A stretch of DNA of 64,000 bases. Origin: Ornithorhynchus anatinus (lineage: Eukaryota; Chordata; Mammalia; Monotremata; Ornithorhynchidae). Below, one piece after another: positions 31,511-41,822 of this stretch. The stretch lies in the NCBI RefSeq assembly GCF_004115215.2, contig NC_041751.1, positions 32,585,798 to 32,649,797 on the forward strand, in the 5' to 3' direction. The position numbers and the translations under genes were made by a program. Each line of letters begins with the position of its first letter. Positions within the stretch are counted from its first letter, which is position 1. Under the pieces are notes generated by a model. That model was not told the DNA's origin. It was given only the letters and a program-made list of their open reading frames with translations, and ran no database searches.

Positions 31511-31868
31511 AATGCTCTGGGTGAGGGCACCATGAGCTCCCACCACAAGCTAGGTATATGGAGTCACTCTGGCCAGGTCTGGGCAGTGGCAGCGATGACT
31601 ATATCCACTGGAAGCTGGCATCAATACCCATGGACTCAAAGCTACCCCATAACTTTCTTGAGAGTGGGCAGAAACGGCCCAGTGTGGGGCGCGGCCTTGA
31701 TGGCGCAGAAGGGAAGCCACGTCACCATCAGCTTCAACTGGTTCTCCCCTAACCCTTGGGAGATTCAGAAAAGATTCTCCAAATCTGAATGATGCTGTGA
31801 AAATCAAGCTGCTTGGTCACCCTATCCCAGTCAGACCCAGAGGGAAAGCACCTGAATACCCCGGGACC
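31511..31868. other. Unclassified stretch downstream of receptor 4
   Basis: About 280 bases (31511-31790) that match no repeat I know and do not recur in the other units. One plus-strand frame stays open to 31792 and carries GSHVTISFNWFSPNPWEIQK, but there is no start context or homologue I recognise. From about 31795 it returns to the receptor 3' flank shared by all units (CACCCTATCCCAGTCAGACC). Confidence 0.4.
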
Positions 31869-32798
31869 TTAAAAGTGATCTGGGTTGGACGTAGAAGATT
31901 CCCTTTTCCAGAATGTCCTTATCCTCCTGTCACCATGAATTATCAGGAACGGACTCAAGGTAGAGAAGGTGAGTAGAAATACCAGATGGCTCTTCACAAG
32001 CAAAGGAGAGCTTTTTTTCATGTTTAGTAAGATACTCAGCATGATGGTCTGCCGTCCGTAGAGGAGGATATAGAGGGTGACCAGGGCGATGACTCTCTTG
32101 GCCGCTCTGATCTCGGGCATCGCCCTGGGGGAGCGTCCGGGTCCGTGGAGGTGCTGGACCTGCCGGTGGTGTCTGTGCAGGACAAGCACCATGTAACCGC
32201 TGGCCAAGCTCATGAGTCCCACGAAGAACAGATCCCGCAGGAAAAGGACCACAGTAATTACTAGGGTAGTTTCTTCATTGACACCAATTTCTGAGCAATA
32301 TTTGATATCCAACATGATTTGAAAACTGCCATTGGTCTGGGGGCTTATCATGTATATCGCCGTATCCAATTCTATGAGCAAATTGAGGACCCAGGAGAGG
32401 AGGAAGGAAGGGAAGATGCACTTCGGTAATTTAGCTTTGATTCCTGCCCACCAGGAAGTGCCGGGGCTGATGGTGACGGCCTGAAAGACGCTCAGGAGGC
32501 AGGTGGTGCAGATGGCGAGGCCCCGGGCCACCCGATAAAGGTACATGAGGGCTTTACATCCAACGTCGTCCAGGAAATTTCTCAGCCCCCAAGCTGACAT
32601 GACCTCGGGGATTCCAATGGTGAGGAGGATGATGGTGTTGGCCAAGGCCAGGTGGGCCAGGATCAGGTCAGAGGAGCTGGGCTTGTGGCTGGTGGAGACC
32701 ACGTGAATATAAAACAGGAGGAGGAAGAGGTTGACTGAGAGACCAAGGCTGAGCTGGGTCAGAATCACGATTCCAAAGGAGAGCTCAGTGGCATCCAT
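31869..32798 (-). CDS. Vomeronasal type 1 receptor 4 of the cluster
   Basis: A V1R of 309 residues. The start is the ATG at 32798 (MDATELSFG), matching the family. An in-frame TTG three codons upstream is not a credible start. Cys81/Cys168, N156-G-S in loop 2, GYMVLVLHRHHRQVQHLHGP and SPFLIIHGDRR are present. Two family positions differ: the TM3/loop signature is SPGTSWWAGIKAK (Arg116 to Trp), and TM3 starts RVARGLAIC. The acceptor ATTACAG (AG at 32848-32849) gives a 49-nt leader. It forms the closest pair in the cluster with receptor 5: both have GIPEVMSAWGLRN, MISPQ with FQIMLD in loop 2, a TAA stop and near-identical leader starts (GTGTATCACTACAAGAG and GTGTCTCTCTACAAGAG). Confidence 0.96.
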   Translation of the reverse strand: MDATELSFGIVILTQLSLGLSVNLFLLLFYIHVVSTSHKPSSSDLILAHLALANTIILLTIGIPEVMSAWGLRNFLDDVGCKALMYLYRVARGLAICTTCLLSVFQAVTISPGTSWWAGIKAKLPKCIFPSFLLSWVLNLLIELDTAIYMISPQTNGSFQIMLDIKYCSEIGVNEETTLVITVVLFLRDLFFVGLMSLASGYMVLVLHRHHRQVQHLHGPGRSPRAMPEIRAAKRVIALVTLYILLYGRQTIMLSILLNMKKSSPLLVKSHLVFLLTFSTLSPFLIIHGDRRIRTFWKRESSTSNPDHF

Positions 32799-32849
32799 TG
32801 GCTTCAAATTTCAATAAATACCACAAAGGCCTCTTGTAGTGATACACCT

Positions 32850-33385
32850 GTAATGGATGATATCTAAGGATGGGGGCGAAGAGACTGCGAGAGTGAGACA
32901 GAAAGGAGGGGAGAAGCTCTCCCCACCTGCAAAGCCACACTCAAACCACATCTCCTCCAAGAAGTCTTCCCAGACAAACAATCCCATCCCCTCTTCCATT
33001 CTACATTGTCAATGCTCCTGGACCAGGACTTCTTAAACATTTGATATTCACTCCTCCCTCAGGGCCTTTTAGACTTACAGTCCTATCATAATTTGTATAA
33101 CTGCCTATCCTCCTACTCTAGACTGTAAGCTTCTGTTGAGCAATGATCATGTCAACCAACTCTATTATATTGTACCCTCCACAGCACTGAGTACATTCCT
33201 GTATATGCCTATAATTTTTATATGTACATACATATATGTTAATGTCTGTCTTCCCCTCTAGGCTTGAGCTTGTTGTGGGCAGAGAATGGGCCTGTTTGTT
33301 GTTATAGTGTATTCCCCCAAGCACTTAGTAGAGTGCTTTGCACACAGTAAGTGCTCAAAAAATAAGATTGAATTGAAGGAATGAA
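32850..33385 (+). mobile_element. Old L2, uninterrupted, and younger L2 tail
   Basis: The old L2 at 32915-33200 (CTGCAAAGCCACACTCAAAC, TCCTCCAAGAAGTCTTCCCA, CATTTGATATTCACTCCTCC) is continuous, unlike its SINE-split orthologues in units 3 and 5. A younger tail occupies 33225-33385 (TCTAGGCTTGAGCTTGTTGT to CAAAAAATAAGATTGAATTG). Confidence 0.75.
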
Positions 33386-33424
33386 TAAGTACTCTGCCTA
33401 CAGTAATAATAACTGTGGTATTTA

Positions 33425-33945
33425 TTGTGGAGAACTGTGGAGAAGCAGCATGGCTCAGCGGAAGGAGCCCTGGCTTGGGAGTCAGAGGTCATGGGTTCGT
33501 ATCCTGACTCCGCACCTTGTCCACTGTGTGACTGAGGGCAAGTCATTTCACTTCTCTGTGCCTCAGTTCCCTCATCTGTAAAATGGGGATGAAGACTGTG
33601 AGCCTCACGTGGGACAACCTCGTTCCCCTGTATCTACTCCAGCGCTCAGAACAGCGCTCTGCACGTAGTAAGTGCTTAACAAATCCCAACATTATTATTA
33701 TTATTTGTTAAGTGCTTACTACGTGCCAAGCACTGTTCTAACCCCTGGGGCAGATACACGCTAATCAGGATGTCCTACGTGGAGCTCCCAGTCTTAATCT
33801 CCATTTTACAGATGACGTAACTGAGGCACAGAGAAGTAAAGTGGCTTGCCCAAGGTCACCCAACAGATAAGTGGTGGAGGTGGGATTAGAACCCAAGTCT
33901 TCTGCCTCCCAGGCCCGTGCTCTTTCCACTAAGCCATGCTGCTTC
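33425..33945. mobile_element. Inverted pair of Mon-1 SINEs
   Basis: Plus copy 33430-33698 directly joined at its ATT tail to a reversed copy 33698-33945. Transcripts of this intron could fold the pair into a long hairpin. Confidence 0.87.
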
Positions 33946-34240
33946 ACATGTACTCAGTGTACTTATGCTTCTCATATAGAGAGTACTCAGTGTATACATC
34001 TGTATATACACCTGTAAATATATATTTATATTTATATACATTCATTTCTGTCCCCCTGTAGACTCGAGCTCGTTGTGGGCAGGGAACGGGTCTCTGTTTT
34101 TATATTTTATCCTTTCAAGTGCTTAGTACAGTGCTTTGCACAGTAAGTGCTCAAAAAATACGATTGAATGAATGAGTACTCTGCCTACAGTAAGCACACA
34201 ATAAATAACATTGATAGAATACTTGATTGATTATCTCCAG
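33946..34240 (+). mobile_element. L2 3' tails
   Basis: TATA-rich start (TATATTTATATTTATATAC), ACTCGAGCTCGTTGTGGGCA, then CAAAAAATACGATTGAATGA at 34150-34175 and a second short tail to 34235. Confidence 0.72.
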
Positions 34241-34486
34241 GCTTGGCTCCAAAGAGCTTAGGAGAGCAGTGGGATGATTTCCCTCTTGGACAGCCATCTC
34301 TGATTCTGATATTATCAGCTTCCCCTCTGATGATCCACTCCGGACCATCCAGCTGATATCAGATCCGGGGTTGCAGGATGTAGCTCTTATTTCCCGCGGG
34401 CACCTTCAGTCCCTCCTCTTCAGGAAGCTGGGACATCTCCTTGGAACTTGCGGTTGGCTCCGTCCACTTGGGGGATGTGCATGGAG
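34241..34486. other. Intron 1 sequence, fourth unit
   Basis: Shared with the fifth unit (39720-39940): GCTCCAAAGAGCTTAGGAG, CAGTGGGATGATTTCCCTCT, GATCCACTCCGGA. No known element. Confidence 0.5.
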
Positions 34487-34740
34487 AATAATAATAATGA
34501 TGATGATGATGGTATTTGTTAAGTGCTTACTATGTGCCAAGCGCTGAGGTAGAAACAAGGCAATCAGGTTGTCCCCCGGGAGGCTCACACTCTCAATCCC
34601 CCATTTTACAGATGAGGTGACTGAAGCCCAGAGGAGTTAAGTGACTTGTCCAAGGTCACAGAGCAGACAAGCGGCAGAACCGAGGTTAGAATCCACGATC
34701 TCTGACTCCCAAGCCCGGGCTCTTTCCACTAAGCTGCTTC
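34487..34740 (-). mobile_element. Mon-1 SINE
   Basis: Reversed copy from AATAATAATGATGATGATGA to CACTAAGCTGCTTCCCC. Confidence 0.87.
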
Positions 34741-35640
34741 CCCGTCACCGGACAGTAATGTTAGGTTTGAGAGAGCAGACTGAAAATGCACAGTTCCCCC
34801 AGGCCAGCTCTGCCCCTTCTGTGAAGGGGTCCCTTCACCCCCTGCACTGATCCCTTTTGTGAGGATATCCCTTCCAGAATCTCCCCTCTCTGCCCTGCGC
34901 TCCGAATCAAGCTTATAGGTCTGAGATGGATGATTATCACACCGTGAAGAAGGGGAAAGTGGACGGGGAGAGCTGATTCTGCGATGAAAGAATCAGAGAG
35001 AGGGAAGGAATAGGCAAAGGATGGAGGCCAGAAAGGAGATGTTTGGGGGATGGAAGGGAGACGGGGCAGGAGGCTGGAGGTTGGGGAGGAGAGGCAGTTG
35101 GAAACAGATAGGAGCAACAGGTCATTAGCCGTTTCTGCTCCGTTCTGTGCTGTCTCCACCTCCTAGGTGGACACCTGGACTGAAGCAGAGATCTCTGTGG
35201 CCCTGCTATCTCTGCCCAGCTCCTATCCCATTCCTACGGGAAGTGAGGTCGTTTCTGGGTCATTGGTTTCCTGGAGGATGGCTCAGGGAGGGCAGGAACC
35301 CGCTTCTTCCAGGTCATGGTCACTGCAGTCAGCGAGTCGGTAAAAATGTAAAAATCTGGGTCTTTTGGCACCAAGAGGTTAAGCAGCCGCGCCTAGCCCT
35401 GCTAGCCCAGGATACACAGCTGCAGAAGGAAGGTGGGGGACCCGTGGGGCTCAGGGACATGTGGAATGTTCAGCCCCTTCTCTCTACCCCAGCCCTCCCT
35501 GCCAGCCCAAAACCTGGGAGCTATTAGAAGCCATTCTGAGCTCTCAGTAGCCCTGGGAAGGCAACATTTGCCTTTTCCATATCAAGATTAAAACTGATGA
35601 TTCTCAGAGACTTTGGGCAGGAAAGGACCCAGTCTAACAC
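34741..35640. other. Conserved intron 1 block, fourth unit (most complete)
   Basis: Carries the upstream and exon-proximal parts without a SINE between them: GGTCTGAGATGGATGATTAT, GAGCTGATTCTGCGATGAAA, TGTGCTGTCTCCACCTCC, GAGATCTCTGTGGCCCTGCT, GGTCATGGTCACTGCAGTC, AGCCATTCTGAGCTCTCAGT. The longer minus frame here (34761-35159) has no domain I recognise. Confidence 0.55.
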
Positions 35641-35644
35641 GGAA

Positions 35645-36180
35645 GCACTGAGGCAAAATGGACAGAGCTCTGCCACTTGTCTGTTGTGTGACCTCGGGCT
35701 ATTCATTTCTCTGTGCCTCAGTTACCTCGGCTGTAAAATGGGGATTAAGATTGTGAGCCTCAAGTGGGAGAGGGACTGTGTCCATCTCAATTACCTTGTA
35801 TCTCCCCCAGGTCACAGTGTGTGGCACATAGTAAGGGCTTAAGAAACACGGCAGTAATTGAAATGCTAAGGGTGCTCCATTCCAAAGAGCTTAACAAATA
35901 TCAGAGTTATTAAAATGCTAAGGGTCCTCTGCCCCATAGGTCCCGGGATTGGGAAGGTGGAAGCCCTGGGAGAAGGATCTTAAAGGATCACCAGCCCTGA
36001 ATATTCGTTTATTGTTATATTTTACTCTCCCAAGAGCTTAGTACAGTGCTCTGCACCCAGTAAGCACTGAATGATTATGATTGACTGACTGATTGGCTCC
36101 CACCCCGTAACTGTGGTCTGAAGCTGCAGAGTTCCTATGGAAAATCTGGAAACCACGCTGACGGAGAGGCGGGCCTATCC
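35645..36180 (+). mobile_element. Mon-1 SINE, L2 tail and unit flank
   Basis: A headless Mon-1 35660-35862 (GCTCTGCCACTTGTCTGTTG to CTTAAGAAACACGG), unit sequence 35863-36000, an L2 tail 36003-36095 (TATATTTTACTCTCCCAAGA to AATGATTATGATTGACTG), then unit sequence CTGCAGAGTTCCTATGG leading into exon 1. Confidence 0.72.
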
Positions 36181-36488
36181 TACTCACCCGTCTCCATCGC
36201 TCGTGCTGGCTGGGAGGGCAGCTCGCAGGTAGTCGAACTCTGGGCAGGACAAGGCTGAGGCAGGATTTATCAGCTGCTTTCCTCCTCTTTCTCCTCCCTC
36301 AGGGAGTGATTCGTATGTATGTGTGTGTGTGTGTGTGTGTGAGCACTAATCCGCTGTGACACTCGGACGGGGACATCTCTGGAAATGCCCAGACTCCCCT
36401 CCCTGCTGTCCACCAGTCAGGGACAAGATGAGCCCAGCTCTCTCCCCACAATTACCTACCGCTAATTGACCATCAGAGACGCCCAAGG
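36181..36488 (-). promoter_or_regulatory. Promoter and noncoding exon 1 of receptor 4
   Basis: Minus-strand module with both TAATT cores (36449-36455 and 36462-36468), TCCCTGAGGGA at 36295-36305, GATAAAT at 36265-36271, ATG at 36195-36197 and donor G|GTGAGT with GT at 36186-36187. The predicted leader frame runs 17 codons (METGVSLQEAFVVFIEI) and stops five bases before the receptor ATG. A (GT)n run lies at 36311-36341. Confidence 0.76.
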
Positions 36489-36544
36489 AGAGACAAGGCA
36501 GCTTCGGTGCCGTATCCTGCGGACTTCCCAGCTCCCACCCACAG

Positions 36545-37300
36545 CCCGGGATGATCCATTATTGATTTATCCTGATATATTCATGTTACTGTCGGGTCCA
36601 GCTTCTGCTCCCACAATCTGGAAATCACTTTGCTGAGCCTGACTCTTCCATGAAATTTTAAGACCTTTGAGGAAAGGAGGTATCTCTTCTGTACTCTTCC
36701 AGTGCTTAGTACATTACACTCAGTAAGCGCTCAGCTTATACGAATCGATCACATTTCCTGAGCGCTTACTGTGTGCAGAGCACTGTACTAGGTGCTTAGG
36801 AGAGTACAGTATAACAATAAACAGACCCATTCCCTGCCCACAGTGAGCTTACAGTCTATCAATCATTCATATTTATTGAATACCCACTGTCTGTATTAAA
36901 TACTTTATTAAGTGTGTGGGAGAATACAAAAGAGTTAGTCGACTCTATCCTTGCCCTCAGGGAATTCACAACTGAAAAGTATTGATTGAGCAGATCACAG
37001 TCTAGAGGGGGAGACAGAAATCGATATAAATATATCAAGTGCAGTGGGGTTAGGATGGGGGATGAATAAAGGGCGACACAGAAGGGAGAGGGAGAAGAGG
37101 AAAGGAGGGCTTAGCCAGAGAAGGCCTCTTGAAGGAGATTTGCCTTCAGTAAGGCTTTGAACGGGGGGAGAGTCATTGTCTGTTGGTTAAGTGGAGGGAG
37201 GGCATTCCAGAGCAGGGACAGGATGTCGGCGAGAGGTTGGCTGTGAGATAAATGAGATTGAGGTCCAGGGAGAAGGTTGGCATTAGAGGACTGAAATGTT
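36545..37300. mobile_element. L2 fragments between units 4 and 5
   Basis: Plus L2 remnant 36550-36745. Reversed tail 36747-36857. Reversed older L2 3' region 36858-37300 (TATTTATTGAATACCCACTG, GGGAGAGTCATTGTCTGTTG, GGAGGGCATTCCAGAGCAGG). Confidence 0.78.
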
Positions 37301-37417
37301 GTGTACTGGCTGGGTTATAGTAGGAGAGTAGCGAGTAACCTCTGAATGATACTGTCCAAATGAGTTCATCCTGTCCCAGTGGGACGCTCGGGGAGGGCAG
37401 GTGTCTACTCTGGGCCC

Positions 37418-38347
37418 TTAGAAGCGCTCCCGGTCAGACCCGGGAGATTGCCTTTTCACAAATATCCTCATTCTCCTGTCGCTGTGAATCATCAGGAACG
37501 GACTCACTGCAGAAAAAGTGAGTAGAAATACCATGTGACTCTTGACGAGCAGAGGAGATTTTTCCTTCACGTTGACTAAAACGCTCAGCATGATGGTCTG
37601 TCGTCCGTAGAGGAGGACGTAGAGGGTGACCAGGGCGACGACTCTCTTGGCCGCCCGGACCTCGGGCGTCGCCCTGGGGGAGCGTCCGGGCTGTTGGAGG
37701 TGTCGGACCCGCCGGTGGTGTCTGTGCAGGACAAACACCATGTAGCTGCTGGCCGCGCTCATGAGCCCCACGAAGAAGAGATCCCGCATGGAAAGGACCA
37801 CCGTAATTACCAGGGTGGTTTCTTCACTGTCACTGATATCTGAGCAATACTTGAGATCCAGCATGATCTGAAAACTGCCGTTGTTCTGGGGGCTTATCAT
37901 GTATATCGCCGTATCCGAGTCCACGAGCATATTGAGGATCCAGGAGAGGAGGAAGGAGGGGAGAATCCACTTCGGTAATTTGGCTTTGACTCCCGCCCAC
38001 CGGGAGCCGCCGGGGGTGAGGGTGACGGCCTGGAAGACGCTCAGGAGGCAGGTGGTGCAGATGGCGAGGCCCCGGCCCACCCGGTAGAGGTACATGAGGA
38101 CTTTACATCCAACGTCGTCCAGGAAATTTCTCAGCCCCCAGGCTGACATGACCTCGGGGATTCCAATGGTGAGGAGGATGATGGTGTTGGCCAAGGCCAG
38201 GTGGGCCAGGATCAGGTCAGAGGAGCTGGGCTTGTGGCTGGTGGAGACCACGTGAACATAAAACGAGAGGAGGAAGACGTTGACCGGGAGACCAAGGCTG
38301 AGCTGTATCAGAATGATGATTCCGAAGGAGAACTCAGTGGCATCCAT
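37418..38347 (-). CDS. Vomeronasal type 1 receptor 5 of the cluster
   Basis: A V1R of 309 residues and sister of receptor 4. Cys81/Cys168 and N156-G-S are present and the seven segments are intact. It has several private changes at positions that are near-invariant in the rest of the cluster: SPGTSRW has become TPGGSRW at 111-117, GYMVFVLHRHHRQ has become SYMVFVLHRHHRR, and the third inner loop reads RHLQQPGRSPRATPE where the others have RHLHGPG. TM1 has LSFYVHVV. These sit on the cytoplasmic face or TM3 exit, so they could affect G-protein contact more than ligand choice (inference). The acceptor CTCCAG (AG at 38397-38398) leaves 49 nt of leader. The stop is TAA. Exon 1 is inferred 4.4 kb upstream, the longest intron in the cluster. 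Confidence 0.96.
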   Translation of the reverse strand: MDATEFSFGIIILIQLSLGLPVNVFLLSFYVHVVSTSHKPSSSDLILAHLALANTIILLTIGIPEVMSAWGLRNFLDDVGCKVLMYLYRVGRGLAICTTCLLSVFQAVTLTPGGSRWAGVKAKLPKWILPSFLLSWILNMLVDSDTAIYMISPQNNGSFQIMLDLKYCSDISDSEETTLVITVVLSMRDLFFVGLMSAASSYMVFVLHRHHRRVRHLQQPGRSPRATPEVRAAKRVVALVTLYVLLYGRQTIMLSVLVNVKEKSPLLVKSHMVFLLTFSAVSPFLMIHSDRRMRIFVKRQSPGSDRERF

Positions 38348-38439
38348 TGGCTTCAGATTTCAAGAAAAAACACCGCAACCTCTTGTAGAGAGACACCTGG
38401 AGCGGGGAGATTTAAGGGTGACGAGGAGTGACTTGTGGG

Positions 38440-39270
38440 AGTGAGATTAAAAGGAGGAGAGACACTCTCCCCACATTCAAAGCCGTTCTCAAATCACATT
38501 TTCTCCTAGGGGCTTTTCCTAAGCCCGCATTTCCCCTATTCCATCTCCCACTTTAATAATAATAATGATGATGATGATGATGATGGTGGTATTTAAGTGC
38601 TTACTTACGTGCTGAGCACTGTTCTAAGCAGTGGGATAGTTACAAGTTTATCAGGTTGTCCCAGGTAGGGCTCACAGTCTTAATCCCCATTTTTCAGATG
38701 AGGTAACTGAAGCACAGAGAAGTTAAGTGACTTGCCTAAAGTCACACAGCTAATAAATGTTGAAGCGGGATGATAATAATAATAATGTCGGTATTTGTTA
38801 AGCGCTTACTATGTGCAGAGCACCGTTCTAAGCGCTGGGGTAGACCCAGGGGAATCAGGTTGTCCCACGTGGGGCTCACAGTCTTAATCTCCATTTTACA
38901 GATGAGGTCACTGGGGCACAGAGAAGTGAAGTGACTCGCCCCCAGTCACACAGCTGACAAGTGGCAGAGCCGGGATTCGAACTCATGATCTCTGACTCCA
39001 AAGGGGGTGCTCTTTCCACTGAGCCACGCTACTTCTCTGCTTTGACTATGCGCTCGCATCTGTACCCCTTAAGCACTCGATATTCGCCCAACCCTCAGCC
39101 CCACAACACTTATATTCATATCTCTGTAATCTGCCACGCCTCTCCTCTCTCTAAATTCCTGTGAGCAGAGAACGTTTCTACCTACTCTATGACATTGTAC
39201 CCTCCCAAGCGCTTAGTACAGTGCTCTGCACAAGCTAAGTGCTCAAAAAATACCACCGATTTATCAACTG
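38440..39270. mobile_element. Old L2 split by two Mon-1 SINEs
   Basis: Old L2 38460-38550 (CTCCCCACATTCAAAGCCGT) and its continuation 39050-39270 (AAGCACTCGATATTCGCCCA to GCTCAAAAAATACCACCG). Between them lie reversed Mon-1 copies 38553-38770 (head lost) and 38771-39033. Unit 4 has the uninterrupted version. Confidence 0.8.
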
Positions 39271-39710
39271 ATTTCCGTAACTGTAATTTGTTTTATTGTC
39301 TGTGTCCACCTTTTTACCCTAAGCTCCTTGTGGGGAGAGATTGTGTCTACAAACACTATTGCGTTGTAAATAATAATAATAATGTTGATATCTGTTAAGC
39401 GTTTACTATGTGCAGAGCACTGTTCTAAGTGCTGGGGGAGATACGGGGTCATCAGGTTGTCCCACGTGAGGCTCACAGTTAATCTCCATTTTACAGATGA
39501 GGTAACTGAGGCACAGAGAAGTGAAGTGACTCGCCCACAGTCACACAGCTGACGTGTGGCAGAGCCGGGAGTCCAACCCGTGATCCCTGACTCCGAAGCC
39601 CAGGCCCTTTCCACCGAGCCACGCTGCTTCCTTGTACTCTTCCAAGCACCTATTACAGTGCTCGGCACATAGTAAGCGCTCAAAAAATCTGATTGATGGA
39701 CTGATTGCTC
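39271..39710. mobile_element. Mon-1 SINE (-) and L2 tail (+)
   Basis: Reversed Mon-1 39369-39632, set into L2-like sequence that resumes as CTTGTACTCTTCCAAGCACC and ends CAAAAAATCTGATTGATGG at 39700. Confidence 0.82.
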
Positions 39711-40760
39711 CAATTATCTCCAGTCCTAGCTTCAAAGAGCTTTGGAGGAGCAGTGGGATGATTCGCTCCCTCTTGAACGTGCGCCCCTGATTCTGGTGCC
39801 CCAGCTTTACCCTCTGAAGATCCACTGTGGAACAAGAAAGAGATCAAAGTTTGAGCCCAAGTGACGGGGCACAGCCCTTTCCACCGGGGGGGAACTATCC
39901 AATTCTTCCTCTGCGAAGGGTTGGGATCTCTTCTTGCAGCCTGAAATAATAATAATAGTAATAATAATACTAATGATGATGTATCTGTTAAGCGCTTACT
40001 ATGTGTCAAGCACTGTTCTGAGTTCCAGGGTAGATACAAGATAATCAGGTTGGACACAGTCTCTGTCCCACAGGGGGGCTCACAGTCTTCACACCCGTTT
40101 TACAGAAGAGGAAACTGAGACCTAGAGAAGAGAAGCAGCGTGGCTCAGTGGAAAGAGCACGGGCTTTGGAGTCCGAGGTCCTGGGTTCGAATCCCGGCTC
40201 CGCCACCTGTCAGCTGGGTGACTGTGGGCAAGTCACTTCACTTCTCTGTACCTCCGTTACCTCATCTGTAAAATGGGGATTAAGACTGAGCCCCACGTGG
40301 GACAACCTGATTCCCCTGTGTCTACTCCAGCGCTTAGAACAGTGCTCTGCACATAGTAAGCGCTTAACAAATACCAACATTATTATCATTAAAGTGACCT
40401 ACCCAAGGTCACACTGTAGTTAGCTCCATCCACACTCTGTGTCATGTGGGATGTGGACAGCGAAACAGAGACAGGGTGATGTCCGGTCACGGAAAGCACA
40501 CTGAGCACAGCGTGGCTTAGCGGCAAGAGCCCGGGCTTGGGAGTCAGAGGTCGTGGGTTCTAATCCCGGCTCCGCCGCTTGCCAGCTGTGAGACCTTGGG
40601 CAAGCCACTTACCTTCTGTGTGTCTCAGCTACCTCATCCGGAAAATGGGGATGAAGACTGAGAGTGTGGGACAACCTGATTACCTGTATCTACCCCAGTG
40701 CTTAAAACAGGGCTTGGCACATAGGAAGCGCTTAATAAAACACCATTATTATTATTGTTA
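39711..40760. mobile_element. Mon-1 SINEs in intron 1, fifth unit
   Basis: Unit sequence 39711-39947. Reversed partial Mon-1 39948-40128. Full plus Mon-1 40130-40388 inserted into it (the older copy resumes as AAAGTGACCTACCCAAGGTC). Full plus Mon-1 40507-40760. Confidence 0.82.
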
Positions 40761-41822
40761 ATCCCCCTAGGCCAGCTTTGTCCTTGGCCATGGTTGGGGC
40801 TTCAATTTTTCAGGAACTCTACCCCCTACCACCATCCCGTTGGTGAAGATGCCCCCGCTGGGATCTCCCCTCTCTGAATGGCATTCTGAGAGAAGGTCAC
40901 AAGTCTGAGAGAGGGAATTATCACACTGACTGGAATAATAATGTTGGTATTTGTTAAGCGCTTACTATGTGCACAGCACCGTTCTAAGCGCTGGGGTAGA
41001 CACAGGGGAATCAGGTTGTCCCACGTGGGGCTCGCAGTCTTCATCCCCATTTTACAGATGAGGGAACTGAGGCACAGAGAAGTGAAGTGACTCGCCCCCA
41101 GTCACACAGCTGACGAGTGGCAGAGCCGGGATTCAAACCCAGGACCTCTGACTCCAAAGCCCGGGCTCTTTCCACTGAGCCGCGCTGCTTCTAAATAAAA
41201 GGGAAAGTGTGGCCTAGCGGAAAGAGCTTGACCCTGGAATTCAGACGACCAGCGATCTGTTTCTCACCTCTGCCAATGCCAGCTGTATGACCTAGGGAAA
41301 GTTACTTCTCTTCCCTCTCCCTCAGTTTCCTTCTCTGTAAAATAGGGATTCAGTACCTTTTCTCTCTCCTCCTTAGATTACGAGCCTCATAATGGGGCAG
41401 GGACTGGGTCCGACCTGATGAATCTGTATTCACCCGAGAGTTTAGAAGAGTGATGGCAATATAGCAAGTACTTAACAAATGTAATAATATCAATAATGAT
41501 GATAGTGATAATAAGGGGCTCAGATAAATCTGTAAAGTAAGCACAGTAGTGAGGGAAGAATGGGAGAGGGATCGGAGGGCAGAGAGGGGCGTTTGGGGGA
41601 TGGAAGGGCATGGAATTGGAGGCTGGAGGTACTGGAGGAGAGAGGGTGGAAGCAGACAGGAGGAGCAGGGCCCCGGCCTTTATTGCTCTGACCCGTGCCG
41701 TCTCCACCTCCAGTGTGGTCACCTGAACTGAAGGAGAGATCTCTGTGATCTTGCCATCTCTGCCCACCACCCATCCTGCTCCTTTGGAAGGTGGGTTCGT
41801 TCCTGGGTCGGGGTGTCCTGCG
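40761..41822. other. Conserved intron 1 block, fifth unit, split by SINEs
   Basis: Block pieces at 40765-40932 (CCTTGGCCATGGTTGGGGCT, GGTCACAAGTCTGAGAGAGG) and 41520-41822 (AGTGAGGGAAGAATGGGAGA, TGTGATCTTGCCATCTCTGC). They are separated by a reversed Mon-1 (40934-41192) and an older plus-strand SINE (41198-41480, MIR-like core AAAGTTACTTCTCTTCCCTC). Confidence 0.62.

Noticed and set aside
31304-31792. Plus-strand frame of 162 codons near receptor 4
   Set aside because: It runs through an L2 tail and has no recognisable protein family or start context. Kept only as an unclassified stretch, not called as a gene.
32799-32807. Three-codon upstream extension of receptor 4 (M-K-P)
   Set aside because: The first codon is TTG. 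The ATG at 32798 aligns with all other receptors.
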